Origin: Desulfarculales bacterium UBA696
GTDB lineage: Bacteria; Desulfobacterota; Syntrophobacteria; Syntrophobacterales; Syntrophobacteraceae
DNA: 41,533 nucleotides
Reading direction: 5' to 3'
NCBI GenBank assembly: GCA_002298995.1
Contig: DBMO01000035.1
Location: forward strand, 54,089-95,621
Program-made: the position numbers and the translations under genes
Shown: positions 8,654 through 17,500 of the stretch, piece after piece
How positions within the stretch are numbered: position 1 is the first letter of the stretch
Layout of the letters: each line of letters begins with the position of its first letter
The notes under the pieces: generated by a model
Told to the model about the DNA's origin: nothing
Seen by the model: only the letters and a program-made list of their open reading frames with translations
Database searches by the model: none

Positions 8654-8809
8654 TCAAATGCGACCAAATAACAGAAGCACTACCACTATCAGAAGGATCA
8701 GTCCCATGCCGCTGCTTGGATAATATCCCCACGCCCGGCTATGTGGCCAGGCAGGGAGCGCTCCAACAAGTAAAAGAACCAGTAAAATAAGAAGAATCAT
8801 CCCTAACAT
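8654..8809 (-). CDS. DUF3309 family small membrane protein
   Basis: A 51-residue protein that fits the DUF3309 pattern: one helix (MILLILLVLLLVGALP), the signature AWPHSRAWGYYPSSGMG, a second helix (LILLIVVVLLLF) and a terminal GRI. Function is unknown. The ATG at 8809 is preceded by AAGGAAAG at good spacing. In-frame starts further upstream would add polar residues not seen in the family and are rejected. Confidence 0.85.
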   Translation of the reverse strand: MLGMILLILLVLLLVGALPAWPHSRAWGYYPSSGMGLILLIVVVLLLFGRI

Positions 8810-9390
8810 TTTCTCTTTCCTTCCTGCCGCAAGCTCGGCGTGTGTTTGCCTTGATCTGTTGTCCCTTACCAAATGCGTGATCACGGAAGAGAACAAGGAT
8901 GGAAACCTGACGAGCCAGTCTGAACCTTCTTTGAGCAAGTTCCATGCCCCGCGGATCAGGAGGTGCCGCATTCCAAAGTTAGCCGGTATATGTATATATT
9001 TAAGGCAGGATAAGACTCATTGGAAGGTTGAGATTTGTGTAAAACAATTGTTGCATGCAACACAAGTGCTGCATGAAATCGATGCCACATGCAACGGAGA
9101 AGAAGCAATCATGCTCTATCCCTCCCGCTTTGCCTCAGGCGGGAGACGGGGCTACGTGCGGAATGCGCAGGGTTGCTTTTTGCCGTGGTCTCTGCGAACT
9201 CCGCGGCCACGCCCGGGGTGTGTAAGATGCCCAAACCCGAAATCCGGGACCCCTAACTTGACGTTTACCGCGGCAATAACCACGAGTGGCCGGGAATAGT
9301 GGGCCCCTGCCTCCTTGACAGCCAACCGGGTGGATATTATCGGAAACAGGTCGGATAGCAATCTCCTCTCATCTATAGAGGAAATGATAA
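8810..9390. other. Intergenic region upstream of lipid operon
   Basis: About 580 bases without a convincing gene lie between divergent units, the small membrane proteins (minus) and the biosynthetic operon (plus). It contains a 12-bp palindrome at 9050-9061 and an inverted repeat CTCCCGC/GCGGGAG at 9122-9145 with no T-run. TTGACA at 9315 and TATTAT at 9335 are separated by only 14 bases, too short for a standard sigma-70 promoter. The promoter for the operon is expected here but is not identified. Confidence 0.5.
9050..9061. promoter_or_regulatory. Perfect 12-bp palindrome, possible operator
   Basis: GTTGCATGCAAC is a perfect palindrome. Related half-sites follow at about 9069 (GCTGCATG) and 9091 (ACATGCAAC). 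The cluster sits about 330 bases upstream of the SDR gene that opens the biosynthetic operon. It could be a repressor or activator site; no cognate regulator is encoded in the window. Confidence 0.3.
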
Positions 9391-10371
9391 TTGAAAGCTT
9401 TGGTTACAGGAGCGACGGGATTTATCGGGAGCCACCTGGTGGAAGCCCTCGTTCAACGAGGGTCCCAAGTCAGATGCCTCGTTCGGAATAAGAGGCATTT
9501 AGGGTGGGTGAAGGACTGCCCCGTTGAGTTTGTAACCGGAAATTGCCAGGAGAAGGATTCTCTAAAACAAGCTGTGAAAGACGTCGAGCATGTGTTTCAT
9601 CTCGCGGGTGTGACAACGGCCGTCAAAGAAAAAACCTATTTCGAAGTGAATGCCCTGGGTACGGAGAACCTTGTCCAAGCCTGCATCGAAAACAATCCCC
9701 GTCTCAAAAAACTTATCTATGTTTCGAGCCAGGCAGCAGCAGGTCCGTGCCGGGGCGGCGGGAAGAAAAAGGAGTCCGACCCCTGCGAACCGGTCTCGCC
9801 CTATGGGAAAAGCAAATTGATGGGGGAGCAATTGGCCCTGTCCCACTCCCATGAGCTTCCTCTCCTTATCATGCGGCCTTGTTCCGTCTATGGACCCAGG
9901 GACAAAAGCTTTTACGCTCTTTTCAAGAGCCTTTCCAAAGGCGTAAAGCCCTGTCTTTCGGACCACGATCAGCATGTCAGCATGTGCCATGTCCAGGACC
10001 TTGTCCGAGCAATCCTATTGGCTGCCGAGACCCAAACGGAAAACGGGGGAATATTTTTTCTGTCTGATGGTCAAGACTACCTGATGGAGGAAATTGGTGA
10101 CATCTTCGCTCAAGCGATGGAGATAAGCGCCCTGCGGCTCCGCCTTCCCAAACAGGTGCTATACGGCATGGCCTTTTTTGCTGAATGTATCTCCAGGGTC
10201 TCCGGGAAGCCTTCCATCATGAGCAGAGGCAAGGTAGAGGAAATGATCCGGAAGAATTGGCTCTGCGACATTACAAAGGCCAGGACTTTGTTGGGTTTCG
10301 AGCCCCGGATCTTTCTTGCTCAGGGAGCTAAATTAACCCTCGCCTGGTACAAAAAAGAAAATTGGCTATAG
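9391..10371 (+). CDS. NAD(P)-dependent extended SDR (epimerase/dehydratase/reductase)
   Basis: A 326-residue extended short-chain dehydrogenase. The Rossmann motif GATGFIG is at residues 7-13 and the catalytic Tyr and Lys are Y138 and K142 in SPYGKSK. The fold fits the 3-beta-HSD/epimerase group, whose members reduce ketones or act on nucleotide sugars. The first gene of the megasynthase operon, it ends 47 bases before the acyltransferase gene. In Caulobacter, an atypical extended SDR (CerR) reduces 3-ketosphinganine, so a similar ketone reduction is plausible here; this is inference. The TTG start at 9391 is chosen because AGAGGA lies 8 bases upstream; the ATG at 9384 is in another frame. 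Confidence 0.88.
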   Translation: MKALVTGATGFIGSHLVEALVQRGSQVRCLVRNKRHLGWVKDCPVEFVTGNCQEKDSLKQAVKDVEHVFHLAGVTTAVKEKTYFEVNALGTENLVQACIENNPRLKKLIYVSSQAAAGPCRGGGKKKESDPCEPVSPYGKSKLMGEQLALSHSHELPLLIMRPCSVYGPRDKSFYALFKSLSKGVKPCLSDHDQHVSMCHVQDLVRAILLAAETQTENGGIFFLSDGQDYLMEEIGDIFAQAMEISALRLRLPKQVLYGMAFFAECISRVSGKPSIMSRGKVEEMIRKNWLCDITKARTLLGFEPRIFLAQGAKLTLAWYKKENWL

Positions 10372-10418
10372 CGATATTGTCGGGATGTTTCGGTGATAAC
10401 CTCTCAAAAAGAGCAATC

Positions 10419-11540
10419 ATGGCCGGCATTGAGATAATTACCGTGGGAAGAAGATCGGATCTCAAGGACTTCATTGACCTGCCCTGGAAAATCTACGCTG
10501 AGTACCCCAAATGGGTCCCTCCCCTTAAGAAAGAGGTTCGCCGGATGCTGGATCCCCTCGGACACCCTTTCTGGGAGTTTGCCGAGCGCATCCTCTTTCT
10601 GGCCCGGCGTGGCTCGGAGACGGTGGGTAGGATCGCGGGCATCATAGACCGCCGCCATAACGAGTTCCACGGCGAACAGATGGGCATTTGGGGATTCTTC
10701 GAATGTGCTGACGATCCGGAGGCCGCGGCATCGCTCTTCGCTTCCGTGGAGACTTGGGTTCGCCGGAAGGGGATGACCTTCGTGATAGGCCCGCTCAACC
10801 CATCCATCAATTACGAGGCGGGCTTGCTCATTGACGGGTTTGATTATCCGCCTGCTTTGATGATGACTTACAATCCGCCTTACTACCCGAGGTTGGTCGA
10901 ATCGTGCGGTTTCACCAAAGAGAAGGACCTGTTTGCCTTCCTGATAGAGGGGGCTTACCGGCTTCCCGAGTGGCTGGATCGTCTTGCTGAACGGATGGCC
11001 CGGAAAAAGGGTATCCGCATCAGGGGATTTGATCTCAAGGACCCTGTTTCCGAGTTCGCTCTGATAAGGGAGATATTCAACGACTGCTGGTCCGGAAACT
11101 GGGGTTACGTCCCCCTGAGCGACAATGAGACACTGGAGATGGGAAAAAACATGGTGAAAATCGGGGACCCGGACCTGGCTTTCTTCATCTATTATGAGAA
11201 TGAATCCGCGGGGGTCTGCGTGATCTTGCCCGACATCAACCCTTTGCTCAAGCGTCTCAACGGGTGCATCGGCCTGCCGGGTTTGCTGAAGATCCTCATA
11301 TATCGGCGGGAGATCAACGGATTGCGGGGTTTGCTCTTCGGGATCAAGGAAAAGTATCGGCAAATGGGACTGCCCATACTGGCCTTCCGCCACCTGTATG
11401 AGGTTGTGAGGAAGAAGGAAAAATACCGCTATCTGGAGATGGGCTGGACCCTGGAGGACAACGAGTCGATCAACTTCCTGGTAGAGGAAGCCGGCGCAAG
11501 AATACATAAGAAATATTGCATATTTAGAAAGTCTTTATAA
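10419..11540 (+). CDS. GNAT-fold N-acyltransferase-like protein (YghO-like)
   Basis: A 373-residue protein of a GNAT-related family often annotated only as hypothetical. Recognisable family blocks are DLPWKIYAEYPKWVPPL, GRIAGIIDRRHNEFHGE, GIWGFFECADDPEAA, GPLNPSINYEAGLLIDGF and MMTYNPPYYPRLVESCGF. As I recall, E. coli YghO and the Caulobacter bacterial ceramide synthase (bCerS) belong to this kind of protein, which would make it an amine N-acyltransferase; that link needs a search. No signal peptide is seen. The ATG at 10419 fits the conserved start better than a TTG at 10362 that overlaps the SDR gene, although its ribosome site (AAAAGAG) is weak. The megasynthase gene follows 45 bases later. 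Confidence 0.75.
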   Translation: MAGIEIITVGRRSDLKDFIDLPWKIYAEYPKWVPPLKKEVRRMLDPLGHPFWEFAERILFLARRGSETVGRIAGIIDRRHNEFHGEQMGIWGFFECADDPEAAASLFASVETWVRRKGMTFVIGPLNPSINYEAGLLIDGFDYPPALMMTYNPPYYPRLVESCGFTKEKDLFAFLIEGAYRLPEWLDRLAERMARKKGIRIRGFDLKDPVSEFALIREIFNDCWSGNWGYVPLSDNETLEMGKNMVKIGDPDLAFFIYYENESAGVCVILPDINPLLKRLNGCIGLPGLLKILIYRREINGLRGLLFGIKEKYRQMGLPILAFRHLYEVVRKKEKYRYLEMGWTLEDNESINFLVEEAGARIHKKYCIFRKSL

Positions 11541-11585
11541 TTACTGAAGGCGAGAGTATCTCGTCGAAACGGGGGTCTGGACATA

Positions 11586-14500
11586 TTGGCTGAGCATCGG
11601 GTTCCGATCATTGCCTTCGTCTGGCGGCCTGAAGAGATGGTCCCACCAGTGACCCAAATGGCGCATCGAACGGGGAGCAGGGCCATCTTCGATTTTTCGA
11701 TGATGGGGGTGGATGCGCTTCGTTCTTTCCTGCGTAAAGCCGACCACGCCGGCCAGGTCGGGGATATCAAGATTTCCGCGCCTGTCTTGACGGATCCGTC
11801 TTTGGGACAGTTGTTGAAAGAAACAGGGATCCAAAACATCTGGGTCGAATGCCATCCCCAGTTTATCGGGGAGAATCCTTCCTCCTTTCCACGGAGATTG
11901 AGGGATTTGCCGGAAGACTGCCGTTGCTTCCCAATCGTCGGGGACCTGAATCTCCTGGCGGCTATTTTGACAGACAGCTCGGAAATCGGGAGCATCGTCC
12001 TGAAAGGATGCGAGGCATCCGGATTCGTGAGCGGTGAGACGACGCTGGCTCTATATTCAGCGGTCAAGGAAATGCTGCGCGACTCTTCGAGGTCTCGGGA
12101 CATCCTAATCTGGGGAAGTGTCTCCACTCCCGAGGCGGCGGCGGCATTACTGTCCACCGGGGCCGCGGGGATCGTCTTCGAGAGCGTCCACTGGCTGACG
12201 GACCTGGTTGCCGTTGATGATCTCCAACGCCGGCGGCTCTCCAACCTTCGCCTGGATTCCACCGATCTGGCCGGCCTCGACCTGCGGGTTCCCTGCCGCC
12301 TTTTCAACAAGGGAAACTCTATCGCGTTCAAGGAAATCAAAAGGTTCGAGAACTCGCTGTGCGGAGCAAAGATCACGGAGGAAAGCCGCCGCTCCTTCGC
12401 GGACCGGGTGAGCGCCGGGGCCCTCCACCCCCTTGAGAGCCATTTCACCCCGGACGAGGTCATCCCTCTGGGTGTGGAGACCGCCTTTGCCGCGTCCTTC
12501 GCCGAGCGTTTTGGGACGGGAACAGAGGCGGCCGTGAAGTCCTTCATGGACGAGATTCGCAGCTTATGCCACCTGGCCGGGGCGAAAAAGGACTGCTTTT
12601 TGGACAGCCCCATAGCCGCGGAGATGGGATCCAAATATCCCTTTATTCAGGGGGCCATGTCCTGGATCACGGATGTCCCTGAGTTCGCCTTAAGTGTTGC
12701 CGAGGCCGGTGGATTGCCCACCATCGCCCTTGGCCTGATGGACGCGGAGACCCTTGACGGAAGGCTGGGACGCCTGCCGGAGATCATGGGAGGACGCCCT
12801 TATGCAGTGAATATCGTCTCTCTGGCGGAGAACCCCTTCAGGGAGACGCATCTGGCCTGGGTAAAGAGACACAAGCCCCGTTTTGTGGTGATCGCGGGGG
12901 GTGATCTCTCACCTTTAAGGGAATTGCTGGAATGCGGTACGGAGGTCATATACATCGCCCCTGATGAGACCCTGTTGAGGCTCGCCCTTGAAGCCGGCGT
13001 CCGGTACGTGATTTGCGAGGGATATGAGGCCGGCGGGCACGTGGGGCGCCATAGCACACTCACCCTTGCTCAAAGGGTGTTGGATATGAAACGGCTAAAG
13101 CCGGCCCTGTTCCAAAATTGCCGCATTGTTCTTGCCGGGGGAATCTTCAATCGGGAGACGGCATTCATAGCCGCCATGCTCGGAGCGGATGCCATCCAGA
13201 TGGGCACCGCGTATCTGGCCACACGGGAGATCGTTGAAACGGGCGCCCTGACGTCGCTCTATCAGCGTATGATCCTGGAATCGCCTCCGGGCGGAACGCT
13301 CGTTTCAGGCCAGGACACCGGACTTCGGGTGCGATCCTTGAGGACCCGGAGAGCGGCAGCGGTTTTATCCCTGGAAAGGGAGTTCGCCGCGGATCACCAG
13401 GACGAGCACTCCTTCCGCGCGAGAATAGAAGGGATGACAGCGGGGAGCCTCTTCGCCGCGGCCCGAGGCATGGACAGACCGGGCGGGGCGCCTCTGGATG
13501 AGCGGGCCTGCCTGGAACGCGGGCAATTCATGAGTGGAGCCTGCGCCGGCCTCATCAGCAAGGTCCTGAGGCTGCCGTCCTTCCACCGCGCGCTGGCCGA
13601 AGCCCCTCTTTTGCTGCATCAGCCATTCGAGGGGTCCATCGAGAAAATGCCGGGACCCTCACCCGGCGCTTCGCACACCATAAAAACCTCATCCCACCGG
13701 ATTGGCCATGGACTGAAGCATGCAGCGCCGCATGGATATGCCCATGAAAGGGTTGCCATAACCGGGATGGGTATTCTCAATACCTTGGGGAAAAGTCCGG
13801 AAGAGGTCTGGGCTTCAAGCCTGGCCATGAAAAGCGGGATTACCCTGGTTCCACCTTCCCGGTGGGATCACAAGCTTTTTTATGATCCCCGCCCGTTCTT
13901 TCCGGACAAGACTTACTGCAAGGTGGGAGCCTTCCTGGACTTTCATGTCTCGCGCAATGATCTCGGGATTCCCCCACATGATTTCCGAACCATGACCGAA
14001 GCCACAAAGATCACCATGTGGCTGGCGGAGAGAGCCATCCGGGTGTCCGGCCTCCTGGAATCGAACATTCCTCGGGAGCGAATCGCGGTACTCATCTCCC
14101 AGAATTCGGGAGAGGCGGCGATGACCCTCACCGATTTGGTCATAAGGGGGTACGTTCACGACATCCTTGCCGATATCAACAGGGCCCTTCACCTCAGTCC
14201 GGATCAGGCGAGCGCCGTCGAACGCGAGGTGAAATCCGGACGCCGGCCCATTGACGATACCACACTCCTGGGCAGACTCAGCTCCGCGGCGGCAGGCTTC
14301 GTTTGCAACCGGTATGGGTTCATGGGCCCCAGTCATTCTGTCTCCGCCGCCTGCGCGACCTCACTGGTCGCACTTCACAGCGCCATCCAGATGATCCGAA
14401 CCGGCATTATCGATGCAGCCATCGTCGGAGGGGGCGAGGATAATCTCAGGCACATGCATTTTCTGGAATTTTCAGCCCTGGGCGCCCTTTTTGGGATGTC

Positions 14501-17500
14501 CGGGCAGGATAGGCCCGCTCACGAAACCTCCCGCCCCTTCGATGCCGAAAGAGACGGGATGGTCCTGGGAGAAGGAGGAGGGGTAATCGTCATCGAGCGG
14601 GAAAGATCGGCCCGCGCAAGGGGGGCGCCTGTCCACGCCGTCATCACGGGCATGGGAGCGAGCAACAACCATCTGGGCATGGTGGAGTCATCCAGTGTCA
14701 CCCAGGAGATCGCCATCCGCGCCTCTTTCCAGGGGACACCCTATGGGCCCGATGCGGTGGACCTGGTGGAATGCCATGCCACGAGCACCCGGCAAGGTGA
14801 CGTGGAGGAGGCCCGCGCCCTGAAGTCTTTCTTCAATTCCTCCAAGCGCACGGTTCTCACCTCATTCAAATCCCAGATCGGACACACTCTTGGCACCTCC
14901 GGCATCAACAGCCTCATTCGAGGAGTCATGGCCATGAAAGCGGGGGTTTTTCCACCCACCCTCAATTATATGAATCCAGACCCGGAAATCGGCCTGGAAG
15001 GATCGGGGCTATTCATCGCCCCCGAGCCGCTCGACTGGGAGTGCAGGGCCGGCCGGCCAAGAAGGACTCAGGTCAACGCTTTCGGGTTTGGAGGTTCCAA
15101 CTACGTGGTGCAGTTGGAGCAGGCTGTGGATGAAGCAGCTACAATCCTGGTCTCCGCGGGCGGTGAGTCCGGTCTCGCCCGAGAGGGGGGTGGTGAGCGC
15201 ACCACGGATTTCGAATTTCGGACGCCGGATTTGAAGGAAGAGCCCGATTACGCTGGAGAGGCAAGTGGTGGGCCTCCCGAGCTTCAGGGCGTATGTTTTT
15301 TCCGAACCAGGATGGAGGGCCGTGACTGCCGGATGGCTGTCGTGGCGGAATCCGAAGAAGAGGCGCTCACTGTCGTCGGGAGGACGCACCACCTTACCGA
15401 GGGCGGAATCGTCACCCCAAAGGTTTTGAGGTCCCTGGCGCAGCAGGGGGTCTTCATGGGCGCTGAGCGCCCGACGGCGCTACCGCTCGCCCTGGTGTTT
15501 CCCGGGCAAGGCACCCACTATGGAGGAATGGGGCGGGATCTCTACGAATCTTTTTCCGTAATCAGGGAGTGGATGGATCGGGCCGCGGCTGCCGCGGACT
15601 TCGACCTCCTTCACCTGTTGTTCCATGATCGAGAGGAGAATCTTCAGAAAACCCGGTGGCAGCAGCCTGCCCTGTTCGCCTTGGAATACGCCATGGCTCG
15701 ATGCTTCCTCTCACTTGGCATCCACCCGACGGCGACGGCCGGCCACAGCTTAGGCGAACTGACCGCCTTGTGCCTGGCCGGAGTCTATTCCCTGGAGGAC
15801 GGGTTCCGAATCGTGAACATGAGGGCCCGGTGCATGGACAAAGCCGTTGGCATGCACGTTGATCCGGGTGTCATGGTGGCCGTGGACGCCCCCCTGGAGC
15901 TGCTCAAGGAGTTGATTCAGGGACGGGAGGAAGATGTCCACATCAGCAATATTAATTCACCGAGCCAGATCGTTCTGAGCGGCAAGACCGAGGCGGTCAA
16001 GAATTTTGGCGACAGACTAAAGGAAATGGGGTACAGGGCCACTCTTTTGCGAGTCAGCATGGCCTTTCACTCTCCTGTCATGAGAGTCATCCATGATGAA
16101 CTCGAAGCGTTCATTGCCCCCATCCCGTTTCATTCTCCGCGGATTCCCGTCATCTCCAACACGACCATGGCGCCGTATCCATCGGACCCCGGAGAGATCA
16201 GGCGAATTCTGATGGCCCACCTGGAATCTCCCGTCCAGTGGATGAATAACGTTCAGACTCTTTGGAACGGCTACGGAATCCGGCTCTTCGTGGAGGTCGG
16301 CCCAGGCGATATATTGAGCAATCTCATCGCGGACACGCTCCCTGACTCGGCATGCATCCAGACCTGCCTTCCCCGCGCGGAGAGTTTGACCTGCAAGACA
16401 GCCCTTGCTCGGCTTTTCGTGGAAGGGCACCTAAAGGTTCACAGGGAACCCGGATTTGTTTCCCTCCCTGGAGTTGTAAAGGCCCCCGAATCTTACCGCT
16501 CCCCCCCGGCACCCACGTCACGGACCGTGGCGCTCCGGCCCGCGGGGTCCAACCCGATGGCAGGGATCGTTCAAAGGGAAATCAACCGATTCGTGCTGGA
16601 GACCTTCGGCCGATCCCTCAGGCCCAATATCATGGAAGCCATCCGCCAAGAGGTCAACCCGACATTCCAGGAAGACGATCTCGCATCGGTTATCCAAACC
16701 ATGCTCGGTGGCCCCGGGCCCCCAGAGGGAAGGGGGGAGCCGCCCGACGCTGAATTAATGATCAATCGCGATTCGCACGTCCGTGGAATTTCTCCCGCCC
16801 CTCCTTTAGAAAAGATGGAAGCTGCCGTAAGTCCCCCTTTTATAGAGGGGGATTCAAGGGGATTTCCAGGGCCGGGCGATTCACCCGTATCGATGGAGAC
16901 TCCCGCCCCCGGTGATGCGCCTGAGAGCCGGGATCACATGGAGGACCTTGTTCGAATCATCATGGATGCCACCGGATTCGAAAGGGACGAGATCCAACCC
17001 GATATGGATCTCAGGAGAGACCTCTCCATCCGCTCCAGTCGTCTCCCGATCATCATGGACGCCGCGGAACGCCACTTCGGGATCACTATCGAATTGCAGG
17101 ATTTTATCCATGTCCGCACCGTGAGGGATATCGCTCGGAGGATCTCCGAGATAATCGCCAGGCAGTACGGAGCCGGGCCGCGGCCGGCCACAAAGGCTGT
17201 CGACCCCGGCGCGGCGCGGGATGAAATCCTGAAGCCCTCGGAGGATGATGCGAGCCTGAAGCGACTCATATTCGGTTACGTCCCTCTCGATCCACCGGCT
17301 TCCATTCCCACGAAATTGGAGCCGGGCGAGTCGGTCCTCCTCCTCTCGCCGGACAGGGATAACCGCATTGCGGCAAGTGCGGGAGATATCTTCCGCCTGG
17401 ATCACGGGGTTGACGTATTCGCCATGCCGTTCATGCAAGGGAGCTTCGGTCCAGGCGAAACAGGCCGCGACATTCGAACTGCCGAAGGGGCCCATGGGGC

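Noticed and set aside
9315..9340. TTGACA and TATTAT as a promoter for the lipid operon
   Set aside because: The spacing is only 14 bases, outside the working range for sigma-70.
10404..11507. 367-codon open frame on the minus strand
   Set aside because: Exactly opposite the GNAT-like gene, whose protein has conserved blocks. The antisense product has none.
11429..12634. 401-codon open frame on the minus strand
   Set aside because: Lies opposite the megasynthase start and the GNAT-like gene, both with clear family motifs. Its translation is Ser/Arg-rich with no recognisable motif; it is a product of GC-rich codon use.
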